11,121 nt of DNA from Pirellulales bacterium. Lineage in GTDB: Bacteria > Planctomycetota > Planctomycetia > Pirellulales > Thermoguttaceae. This document shows, in pieces, positions 1-6,098 of this stretch. The stretch's first letter is position 1. Each line of letters opens with the position of its first letter. The notes under the pieces are model-generated. The model was given only the letters and a program-made list of their open reading frames with translations, was not told the origin of the DNA and did not search any database. Position numbers and translations under genes: made by a program. Where the stretch lies: positions 1 to 11,121 of the forward strand of contig JAUWHT010000387.1 in the NCBI GenBank assembly GCA_030605745.1, given 5' to 3'.

Positions 1-1
1 G

Positions 2-271
2 CGATGGGTCGACTACTCTGGCACCGTCGAGGGTCAAACCGAGGGCTTGGCCATCTTCAGCCACGCGGACAACGACCATCCACACCGCTGGCTTTGCCGG
101 GACTACGGCTGTTTCGGTCCGCGCCGCATCGACGTCCGAAGCGATAGGCCGTTCGTGCTGGAAAAGGGCCGGTCGCTCTCGCGTCGAGTAGGCATTCTGG
201 TACACCGCGGCGATGTAAGAGGCGGCCACGTAGCCAAGCGTTTCAAGCAGTACATCAATAGCGAACTGTAA
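2..271 (+). CDS. DUF6807 (PmoA-like) family protein, C-terminal part
   Basis: This is an open frame running in from the left edge and ending in TAA; 89 residues are visible and the N-terminal part lies outside the window. The run WVDYSGT near the start, followed by GLAIFSH, HRW, RDYGCFGPR and a late GILVHRGD segment, matches the C-terminal part of the DUF6807 family (often annotated methane oxygenase PmoA) as I remember it. These proteins are abundant in Planctomycetota, usually beside oxidoreductases, sulfatases and sugar-metabolism genes; their biochemical role is not established and the PmoA name should not be read as methane oxidation. The next reading frame starts about 40 bp downstream on the same strand, so the two may once have been one operon. 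The family call rests on remembered motifs without an alignment. Confidence 0.72.
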   Translation, partial: RWVDYSGTVEGQTEGLAIFSHADNDHPHRWLCRDYGCFGPRRIDVRSDRPFVLEKGRSLSRRVGILVHRGDVRGGHVAKRFKQYINSEL

Positions 272-308
272 AAGTCAACACCACACAAGATGTCGTCAGC
301 AACCGGGC

Positions 309-536
309 TTGATTGCGGGCGCCCACAAGGTGATGGATAAGGTTATAGTACCATCGTTTACGACCGGTATGCCAATCACCAAAGCGGGAAAGGAATTCAT
401 CTGCCTGAAGATGCTCGACGTATTGGCCAAACCAATCGAGGTTAAGAACGGCGTCGCCCAGATGCCGACCGGCCCCGGTCTGGGCATCAAGGTTGACGAG
501 GCAAAGGTACTTGAGTTGATGAGGAAAACGAAATGA
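309..536 (+). pseudogene. C-terminal remnant of an enolase-superfamily (MR/MLE) enzyme
   Basis: The frame encodes 75 residues from a TTG codon and ends in TGA. Its last third, PIEVKNGVAQMPTGPGLGI followed by KVDEAKVLEL, resembles the conserved C-terminal tail of mandelate racemase/muconate lactonizing enzymes, where a PxGPGLGIxVDE motif closes the barrel. A full enzyme of this family has roughly 350-400 residues with acid/base lysines and three metal ligands, none of which are present here. The preceding gene stops at 271, only 37 bp upstream, so there is no room for the missing N-terminal part. I infer an internal deletion that left the 3' end of the gene. No ribosome binding site precedes the TTG, so expression is doubtful. 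It could instead be a small unrelated protein; the family call is moderate and the truncation follows only if the call is right. Confidence 0.5.
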
Positions 537-551
537 CTGACGTATCCCAAC

Positions 552-625
552 AAGGGAACAGAGATCCCTTTTGCTTCCGAGCAATCGATATACCGGCAAT
601 GAAAGCAAGGAGACTCCCAGTCTCC
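552..625 (+). other. Two short hairpins between the MR/MLE remnant and the oxidoreductase
   Basis: The first hairpin pairs AAGGGA (552-557) with TCCCTT (565-570) and runs into TTTTGC, which could act as a weak intrinsic terminator after the remnant at 309-536. The second pairs GGAGACT (609-615) with AGTCTCC (619-625) around a three-base CCC loop, with no T-run after it. Both lie in the leader of the oxidoreductase gene, which supports starting that gene at the downstream ATG rather than extending it through this region. Confidence 0.4.
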
Positions 626-670
626 GGTTTGGCCCACCAATCCGTTCTACTTCAACCCAGGAGAAATCCC

Positions 671-1920
671 ATGTTCAACGAACACCCAAATTCAGCCATC
701 TCTCGCCGCAAGTTCTTAGGGCAGACTTCGGCGGTCGGAGCCGCGATGCTTGCCACCCAGACGTTGATGGCCAAGGACGCCAACGGTGCCAACGAGCGGC
801 TGTCGATCGGAATCATCGGTTGCGGTGGTCGGGCCGGCACACTGATGAGTCAGATCCAGTTGCTTGCCAAGAGCCACAACTGCGAGATCACCGCCGTGTG
901 CGACGTCTGGCAACCGAACCTTAGTGCTGCCGTAGCCAGAGTGAAGAAGGCGTGGGGCAAGGAGCCTCGCAAATTCACCCGGTTCAACGACGTGCTGGCG
1001 CTGGCCGATATTGACGCGGTGGTGATCGCCACGCCCGACTTTGGCCATTGTCCGATCATGATCGCCGCCCTGGAGGCCGGCAAGGACGTCTATTGCGAGA
1101 AACCTATGGCCCTGAAAATCGAAAACGCCAACAAGGCGTTGGACCTTGCCAGGGCGAAGGAGCGGGTGGTCCAGGTCGGTACGCAGCGGCGCAGCGGCGC
1201 AGCGATGGCCACTACCCGGTCGCGGCCGGGGTATTGGCCACGGGCATTCTGGGCAAGATAAGTCGCGTGACGGTGGAAAACAACTTCAACCACGCCCGAT
1301 GGGCGCGTCCCTATGACAACTGCAAGGCGGCCGATGTCGACTGGGATGCCTACCTGTTCAACGGCCCCAAGCGGGAGTTCGATCCCCGACTGTTGCGACG
1401 CTGGCACCTTTACAAGATGTGCACCAATGGGCTGGCGGGGCTTTGGATGGTCCATCACATCGACGCCGTGCACATGTTGCTTGGTTCCACGTACCCGGCC
1501 AGTGCCGTCGCACATGGAGGCACGTACGTTTGGAAGGAAGATCGCGAGCACTGCGACACGTTCCACGCCCTGCTGGACTACCCCGAGGAGTACCTGGTGA
1601 GTTGGGCGATGGGATTGGGCAACGAGTCAGGTCGGGTGTTCACGATCTACGGTACCAAGGGAACGCTGGATGTAAACGACTGGACTCTCTTGCCCGCCGG
1701 CGGGAAGAACACCAAGGTCCGGGATCAGAAGATCGTCGTTGAAGGCAACGACGACCACATGGGCAACTGGCTGGAATGCATTCGTTCCCGAGAACGCCCG
1801 AACGCCGACATCCAATACGGCCACCAACACGCTGTGGCCACGATCATGGCCGCGGCCGCACAAACGACCGGGCAGCGGCAAAAGTACGATCCGGAGAAAC
1901 GCATCATGTTCACCGGCTAA
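671..1920 (+). pseudogene. Tat-exported Gfo/Idh/MocA-family oxidoreductase, frameshifted by an 8-bp duplication
   Basis: The ATG at 671 follows AGGAG (659-663) with a 7-base gap. The N-terminus carries a twin-arginine signal (SRRKFL, then an Ala-rich hydrophobic stretch), as in many planctomycetal members that act outside the cytoplasm. A Rossmann NAD(P)-binding segment follows (IGIIGCGGRAG), then the family's EKP motif in YCEKPMAL. After residues VGTQRRS the frame runs into a stop at 1261, giving 196 residues. The rest of the protein continues in the next frame (SDGHY to a stop at 1920), with clear family sequence such as GLWMVHHIDAVHMLLG and YGTKGTLDV. Deleting one 8-bp unit at the junction restores a 413-residue protein, a normal length for this group. 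Members oxidise or reduce sugars and polyols with a bound nicotinamide cofactor; the substrate here is unknown. Whether the break is real or a sequencing/assembly error cannot be told from one sequence. Confidence 0.85.
1183..1204 (+). repeat. 8-bp tandem repeat (GCAGCGGC, 2.75 copies) causing the frameshift
   Basis: The units lie at 1183-1190 and 1191-1198, with a partial unit at 1199-1204. Reading across them gives GTQRRSGAAMATT and then non-family sequence; with one unit removed the same bases read GTQRRSDGHYP, which fits the family. This identifies the exact lesion as a +8 tandem duplication. Short tandem units of this kind arise by replication slippage and can also revert by it. Confidence 0.85.
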
Positions 1921-2147
1921 TATGCCCAGCTAGAACACTCGTGCGATGTAATGTAGCTGTCCATTGTACAAAAATCGGTCTTTCCTCAATCTTGCAAGAT
2001 GTTGTAGGAAAGGGGCATGGATGCTGAGCGTTTCAATAAGGAAGTCTAGCCCTAAAACAAGCGTGTTTTTTGCGCGCGGGAGACCATTATTCGGACGGTT
2101 TGACGCAGACATAGGTTGATCGGCCTAGCCGGCAAGGGCTGGGTGAG

Positions 2148-2281
2148 AAAAAGGGTGACAGCCACCAAATTTGACAAAGTTGGGGGGATTGGCTAAGAAT
2201 GCGTATGCCACGGCAGATTTGGTGCCTGTCGCCTTTTCTTTTCCCCATATGTTGCCCAGATTTGGTGCCTGTCACCTTTTC
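2148..2281. repeat. Three copies of a ~25-bp repeat (core TTTGGTGCCTGTCACC), one inverted
   Basis: Copy B (2214-2238) and copy C (2257-2281) are direct repeats identical except for one base (G at 2231, A at 2274), 43 bp apart. Copy A (2148-2173) is the reverse complement with two mismatches in the core, so A can pair with B or C as a large hairpin with a 40- or 83-base loop. Each copy keeps a pyrimidine-rich flank (CTTTTC). I believe similar GGTGCCTGTCACC sequences are dispersed in other bacterial genomes as REP-like elements, but that is recollection and was not checked. Confidence 0.75.
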
Positions 2282-2301
2282 CTCCTTTTCCCCACACGAA
2301 A

Positions 2302-2310
2302 TGGTATCCT
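2302..2310 (+). promoter_or_regulatory. Extended -10 promoter, predicting a leaderless transcript
   Basis: TGG immediately followed by TATCCT forms an extended -10 element (TGn plus 4 of 6 matches to TATAAT). The expected transcription start, about 7 bases downstream, coincides with the ATG at 2317. No Shine-Dalgarno sequence precedes that ATG, which fits a leaderless mRNA. No good -35 element is visible; repeat copy C ends about 20 bases upstream. Confidence 0.35.
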
Positions 2311-2316
2311 GTCAGT

Positions 2317-2517
2317 ATGATTGGGCGAGATCGAGTATTACACATCGGGAAACTGACCGATCAGGGGACTGAGGCGGATCTGCGTGATACGACGCCGGCC
2401 GAGCGGCTTGGTATGATGTGGCAGTTAGCGCTTGACACTTGGGCTTTCATGGGAGAACCCGTTGCTGAATCCCGACTTCCGCGACATGTTGTCCGCGTTG
2501 TCCGACCAGGACGTTGA
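2317..2517 (+). CDS. Small conserved-looking protein of unknown function, upstream partner of a nucleotidyltransferase
   Basis: This is a 66-residue soluble protein with no signal peptide or membrane segment. I do not recognise a named domain. The segment TPAERLGMMWQLALDTWAF followed by ESRLPRHVVRVVR resembles small proteins that I recall encoded directly upstream of DUF6036-like nucleotidyltransferases in planctomycetes and related bacteria, so it is probably a real gene. It overlaps the next gene by 56 bp in another frame, suggesting translational coupling and a joint role. The basic C-terminus (RHVVRVVRPGR) could bind nucleic acid or the partner protein; that is inference. Start chosen at ATG 2317, which sits at the predicted transcription start rather than behind a ribosome binding site. 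A toxin-antitoxin-like pair is one possibility, and nothing in the sequence proves it. Confidence 0.55.
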   Translation: MIGRDRVLHIGKLTDQGTEADLRDTTPAERLGMMWQLALDTWAFMGEPVAESRLPRHVVRVVRPGR

Positions 2518-2914
2518 GTTCATGCTGGTCGGGGCCTACGCGATGGCGGTCCACGGGTTTCCGCGGGCCACCGGTGATATGGACATCTGGATCCGCGCGT
2601 CGGACGAGAACGCACAGCGGGTATGGCGCGCGCTAAAGGCTTTCAAGGCCCCCATGTCCGATCTGATCGTCGAAGACCTCAAAACGCCCGAGATCGTCTT
2701 CCAGATTGGGGTGGCTCCGCGCCGAATCGACATTCTGACCTCCATAGACGGTGTCGATTTCGATGAGGCTTGGCCCTATCGTAAAGACGTCGAAGTCGGA
2801 GGCCAGAGGTTCGCCGTTATCGGACGTTCCCATTTGCTTCAAAACAAGAAGGCCTCGGGGCGGCCAAGGGACCTGGTGGATGCTGTTTGGCTCGAGAGCG
2901 ACCAGGAGCAGTAG
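2462..2914 (+). CDS. DUF6036-like nucleotidyltransferase (MNT/AbiEii-type fold)
   Basis: The protein has 150 residues if started at TTG 2462, which is preceded by GGGAG (2451-2455) at a 6-base gap and gives an N-terminus MLNPDFRDMLSALSD typical of the group; TTG 2432 would add ten residues. The core shows the minimal nucleotidyltransferase pattern: a hydrophobic strand ending in VGAYAMAVHG, then the metal-binding pair in GDMDIWI (D-x-D), and a later acidic strand RRIDIL that would supply the third carboxylate. The C-terminal motif GRSHLLQNKKASGRPRDLVDA is the usual ending, equivalent to the K-x-x-x-x-R-x-K-D-xx-D tail of these proteins. Members transfer nucleotides to proteins or RNA, and some act as toxins or antitoxins; the target here is unknown. 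The upstream small gene overlaps it, so the two are likely co-translated. Confidence 0.8.
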   Translation: MLNPDFRDMLSALSDQDVEFMLVGAYAMAVHGFPRATGDMDIWIRASDENAQRVWRALKAFKAPMSDLIVEDLKTPEIVFQIGVAPRRIDILTSIDGVDFDEAWPYRKDVEVGGQRFAVIGRSHLLQNKKASGRPRDLVDAVWLESDQEQ

Positions 2915-2994
2915 CAGGCAGGAGCAGCCCGCTTCGCATCCCGCCCAAATACCGTATCTTCACGCACGGCTACCCCATTCTGGCTAACTCGGCT

Positions 2995-3003
2995 TGTCAT
3001 AAT
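2995..3003 (+). promoter_or_regulatory. Possible extended -10 promoter for bamA
   Basis: TGT followed directly by CATAAT (5 of 6 matches to TATAAT) forms an extended -10 element in the 238-bp gap before the bamA-like gene. Transcription would begin near 3010 and give a leader of about 140 bases. No -35 element is convincing. The gap also contains the palindrome at 3095-3110. Confidence 0.33.
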
Positions 3004-3094
3004 CGGGCAGTTCGGGTATCTCTACGCGACCTTCAGATCCGGGCGGTGAAACTGTGCGCTCGCACTGCCGTTTTGCCGTCGTGAAGACCGGCGC

Positions 3095-3110
3095 GCGGGG
3101 CAAGCCCCGC
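3095..3110. repeat. GC-rich palindrome GCGGGGC-AA-GCCCCGC in the bamA leader
   Basis: Two perfect 7-base arms flank a two-base AA centre, 42 bp before the chosen bamA start. There is no T-run, so it is not a typical terminator. The wider sequence GGGGCAAGCCCCGCCGCTAC resembles dispersed GC-rich elements that I recall from planctomycetal genomes; this was not checked. It would form a stable hairpin in the bamA leader and argues that this stretch is not coding. Confidence 0.5.
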
Positions 3111-3152
3111 CGCTACACTTCTCCAACCAGCGCGAACACAAAAAGGGCCACA

Positions 3153-6035
3153 ATGGCCGATCTCCGAGTCAGTCCAGGCCATGTCCATCGCACGGGGCCC
3201 AGTCGTGTCTGGCTTGCGGTTTGGGTGGGGATCCTCGCGCTTCGTGGCTCGGTGCTGTTCGGCCAGATCCCGGCTCAGAATTCCGCCGAAGAACTCGTGG
3301 TCGAGGTCCGGATCGTGGGCAACCGGACGGTGCCGCAGGAGAAGATTCTCCGGCACATTCGCACCCGGCAGGGGCGTCCGCTCGATCTGGAAATGATCGG
3401 GGAAGACGTCCGCCGGCTAAACAGCACGCGGATGTTCATCAACGTCAAGACCTTTACGCAGCAGGTACCCGGCGGGCGGAAGGTCATCTTCGAGGTGGTC
3501 GAGCGGTCTACCCTGGAGGATGTCAAGTACGTCGGCAACAGGAAAATCAAGACCAAGGTCCTTAAGAAGCAAACGGATCTGAAAGTGGGTGATGCCCTGG
3601 ATCCATTCGCCATCGAGGAAGGCCGCACAAAGATCGAGCAGTTCTACCGCGACCGCGGTTTCAGCAAGGTGCGGGTCACTGTGATCGAAGGCAACAAGCC
3701 GGGTGACCGGCGGGCAGTCTACCTGATCAACGAGGGTAGAAAGCAGAAAATCTTCTGGACACAATTTGTCGGCAACACGATCGCCAGCGACTCACGACTG
3801 CGGACACAGATCAAGTCGAAGCCTCCATTCATGTACATCTTCAAAGGCGAGGTCAACCGTGAGCAGATCGACGAGGACGTCGACCGGCTAACCGCATATT
3901 ACCGCGGCCTGGGATTCTTCCGCGCCCGAGTGGGCCGCGAACTCGACTTCAACGCCGAGCAGAACTGGTTGATCTTGACCTTCGTTATCGACGAAGGCCC
4001 GCGCTACGTGGTCCGCAACGTTTCGTTTATCGGCAACAAGAAATTTTCTACCAAAGAGCTAGCCTCGAAGTTGAGCCTTACCGACAGCCAGTATTTCAAC
4101 CAGAAGCAGATGAGCAGCGATGTGGCCGCCATCCAGGACAAGTACGGCGGCATCGGCTACATCTTCGCCGACGTGAAGGCCGATCCGCGGTTCCTCGAAG
4201 AGCCGGGCAAGCTCGACCTGGTCTACAACATCAGCGAGGGCGACCGCTACCGCGTTGGCCGGATCAACGTGCAAATCAAGGGCGAGTACCCACATACCCG
4301 GATTACTACCGTGCTGAATCGCATCTCGCTTAAGCCGGGTGATATCGTCGATATCCGGAAGCTTCGTGCCAGCGAGCGGCGACTGCGGGCGTCGGGACTG
4401 TTCCTGGTCGATCCGGTAAGCGGCACCTCGCCGAAGATCGTCTTCAGCCCGCCGGAACTGGACGAGGCGGAAAGCGAGGTTGCCGGGAAGCCGAGACGTC
4501 GGCCCAAGGCCCGCGGGCAGAGCCCCGATCCACAGCCGTACAGCCGGTGGAGTCCGGCACGCAGCGCGACCGGCAGTCCGCGTGAACGTCGGGTGAACCT
4601 GACGCTTCAGGGCCACTGGACTGATCCCGGACCGCCGACAGTTGTACGCGGCCAATACACGCCAGACATGGGTCGATCGGTGCCTCCGCTGAGGCCGCGG
4701 ACGCCGGTACCCGGCCGAGTGCCGGCTCAATCCGGCTCCGGCTGGCAGCCGCCGGTCGCCGGCATTCCGGCCCAAGGCGAAACAACCCAGGACTATCAAC
4801 CGGCCCCGGTCTATCAGCCCGCGCCGACCAGTCAGCCTGCACCGGCCTATCAACATGCCGGCAGCGGCCTGCCCCCGCAGCAACTGCCGGTCAACCAGGG
4901 GATATTCGCCCCCGATTCACCGTTTTTCGGCGGCCCACCGGACGGGGAGCCTACCCGACCGCTACCGCTGGACGTGATCGCTCAGGAGACTCAAACGGGC
5001 CGGTTCATGTTCGGCGTGGGGATCAACTCCGACGCCGGGCTGGTCGGCTCGATCGTAATCGACGAGCAGAACTTCGATTGGACCCGAGTGCCCAGAAGCT
5101 GGGAAGACATCCGCAACGCGACCGCGTTTCGTGGTGCCGGGCAGCGGTTCCGATTGGAAGCAGTACCAGGAACACTCGTCCAGCGGTACATGATCAACTT
5201 CCAGGAACCGTACCTGCTCGACTCGAATGTCAGTCTGGGGCTAAGCGGATACTTTTATACCCGGCACTACACCGAATGGGACGAAGAGCGTCTGGGCGGG
5301 CGAATAAGCTGGGGATACCAGTTCCGGCCCGATCTAACCGGTTCGTTCTCCTTCCGCGGCATGAAGATAAACATCCGCGACCCGATCGACCCCACTCTTC
5401 CCGAACTGGCCGAAGTGGTGGGCGATAACTCGCTGTACGGGTTCCGCGTCCAAATGGCGCACGATACCCGCGACAGTGCGTTCCTGGCCACCGAGGGACA
5501 CCTCGTCGAGGTGGCGTTCGAGCAGGTGACCGGCTCGTTCGATTACCCGCGCGGTGAGGTTGACCTGCGCAAGTACTTTCTATTGCACGAGCGTCCGGAC
5601 GGATCGGGCCGGCACGTGCTGAGCCTTTCCACCCGGTTTGGAATCACCGGCGACGACACGCCGATTTACGACCATTACTACGCGGGCGGATTTTCCACAA
5701 TTCGTGGTTTTGACTTCCGGGGTGCGTCGCCGCGCGACCCGGCCACCGGCATCCTGGTCGGCGGACACTTCCAGTTGCTGGCCTCGGCGCAGTACCTGTT
5801 CCCGATTACGGCCGACGACATGCTACGGGCAGTAGTCTTCTGCGACACGGGCACGGTCGAGCCGACGATCAGCGATTGGAGCGACAAGTACCGGGTTGCC
5901 CCGGGTTTCGGGCTGCGGATCACGGTCCCGGCCATGGGCCCGGCGCCGATCGCGCTGGATTTTGCCTTCCCCATCTCCACCGAGCCCGGCGACCGCGAAG
6001 AGGTCTTCAGCTTCTTCGTGGGTTTCAACCATTAG
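3153..6035 (+). CDS. bamA: Outer-membrane assembly factor BamA/Omp85, planctomycetal long form
   Basis: BamA inserts beta-barrel proteins into the outer membrane. Starting at ATG 3153 (AAGGG five bases upstream) the protein has 960 residues, against about 800 for well-studied BamA. Residues ~18-38 form a signal peptide. Five POTRA domains follow, beginning near residues 48 (VRIVGN), 121 (VKYVGN), 197 (TQFVGN), 284 (VSFIGN) and 365 (INVQIKGEY). POTRA5 is interrupted: after GLFLVDP (~414) and a short strand, a disordered Pro/Gln/Arg-rich stretch fills ~435-600, and the expected last POTRA strand and barrel entry (PLDVIAQETQTGRFMFGVGIN) come only afterwards. The barrel spans ~612-960 and contains the Omp85 hallmark IRGF (850-853). 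The C-terminus FFVGFNH resembles a beta-signal but ends in His rather than an aromatic residue. An upstream in-frame start near 3054 would cross a palindrome and displace the signal peptide, so I reject it. It converges on apt. Confidence 0.93.
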   Translation: MADLRVSPGHVHRTGPSRVWLAVWVGILALRGSVLFGQIPAQNSAEELVVEVRIVGNRTVPQEKILRHIRTRQGRPLDLEMIGEDVRRLNSTRMFINVKTFTQQVPGGRKVIFEVVERSTLEDVKYVGNRKIKTKVLKKQTDLKVGDALDPFAIEEGRTKIEQFYRDRGFSKVRVTVIEGNKPGDRRAVYLINEGRKQKIFWTQFVGNTIASDSRLRTQIKSKPPFMYIFKGEVNREQIDEDVDRLTAYYRGLGFFRARVGRELDFNAEQNWLILTFVIDEGPRYVVRNVSFIGNKKFSTKELASKLSLTDSQYFNQKQMSSDVAAIQDKYGGIGYIFADVKADPRFLEEPGKLDLVYNISEGDRYRVGRINVQIKGEYPHTRITTVLNRISLKPGDIVDIRKLRASERRLRASGLFLVDPVSGTSPKIVFSPPELDEAESEVAGKPRRRPKARGQSPDPQPYSRWSPARSATGSPRERRVNLTLQGHWTDPGPPTVVRGQYTPDMGRSVPPLRPRTPVPGRVPAQSGSGWQPPVAGIPAQGETTQDYQPAPVYQPAPTSQPAPAYQHAGSGLPPQQLPVNQGIFAPDSPFFGGPPDGEPTRPLPLDVIAQETQTGRFMFGVGINSDAGLVGSIVIDEQNFDWTRVPRSWEDIRNATAFRGAGQRFRLEAVPGTLVQRYMINFQEPYLLDSNVSLGLSGYFYTRHYTEWDEERLGGRISWGYQFRPDLTGSFSFRGMKINIRDPIDPTLPELAEVVGDNSLYGFRVQMAHDTRDSAFLATEGHLVEVAFEQVTGSFDYPRGEVDLRKYFLLHERPDGSGRHVLSLSTRFGITGDDTPIYDHYYAGGFSTIRGFDFRGASPRDPATGILVGGHFQLLASAQYLFPITADDMLRAVVFCDTGTVEPTISDWSDKYRVAPGFGLRITVPAMGPAPIALDFAFPISTEPGDREEVFSFFVGFNH
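4794..4862 (+). repeat. 18-bp tandem repeats (six-residue YQPAPx units) in the BamA insert
   Basis: Units begin at 4794, 4812, 4830 and 4848, the last one degenerate. They encode YQPAPV, YQPAPT, SQPAPA and YQHAG, at about residues 548-570 of the BamA protein. The codons differ between units (CCGGCCCCG, CCCGCGCCG, CCTGCACCG), so the repeat is old and kept at the protein level rather than freshly duplicated. The repeat is likely flexible, extended and periplasmic. Confidence 0.8.
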
Positions 6036-6036
6036 C

Positions 6037-6098
6037 AAAGCGGAAAGCGGAAAGCGGGAAGAAATCGAATCCGCTCTCGGCTTTCCGCTTTCCGCTTT
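6037..6098. terminator. Perfect 19-bp inverted repeat between bamA and apt, probable bidirectional terminator
   Basis: The left arm AAAGCGGAAAGCGGAAAGC (6037-6055) and the right arm (6080-6098) are exact reverse complements with a 24-base loop. Each arm is itself built of GCGGAAA heptads. The arms end in AAA/TTT, giving a short U-tract for transcripts in either direction. The left arm begins one base after the bamA stop, and the right arm overlaps two bases of the apt stop codon (TTA at 6097-6099 on the + strand). Confidence 0.7.

Larger units (their letters stand above)
1921..2316. other. 396-bp intergenic region without a convincing gene
   Basis: No open frame here has recognisable protein sequence. 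Visible structure: a nested palindrome at 1980-2012 (outer arms CTTTCCT/AGGAAAG, inner ATCTTGCAAGAT); a small A/T-rich hairpin AAAACA/TGTTTT at 2054-2069 that runs on into two more T and could be a weak terminator for the upstream gene; three copies of a 25-bp repeat at 2148-2281; and a possible promoter at 2302-2310. The composition is visibly less GC-rich than the flanking genes, consistent with intergenic or acquired DNA. Confidence 0.7.

Noticed and set aside
533..670. N-terminal extension of the oxidoreductase
   Set aside because: The extension would displace the Tat signal from the N-terminus and cross two hairpins; the ATG at 671 has a good ribosome binding site.
1048..1920. Second half of the oxidoreductase read as an independent 290-aa gene from an upstream in-frame start
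   Set aside because: Its first ~50 residues are an out-of-frame reading of the Rossmann domain; family sequence begins only after the 8-bp duplication, so it is the 3' half of a broken gene.
1930..2112. 60-codon minus-strand frame with an ATG start in the intergenic region
   Set aside because: No clear ribosome binding site, no recognisable sequence, and it covers the nested palindrome; a chance frame is more likely.
2214..2281. Direct repeats as a minimal CRISPR array
   Set aside because: There are only two direct copies with an 18-base gap, a third copy is inverted, and no cas genes are nearby.
2148..2914. Complete insertion sequence or composite transposon around the nucleotidyltransferase cassette
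   Set aside because: No transposase gene is present and no matching repeat or target-site duplication is seen at the right side of the cassette.
3054..3152. N-terminal extension of BamA
   Set aside because: It passes through a palindrome and would put about 50 residues before the signal peptide's hydrophobic core.
4059..4883. Long minus-strand open frame opposite bamA
   Set aside because: Its translation is Arg/Gly/Ala-rich low complexity, as expected from an antisense reading of a GC-rich gene.
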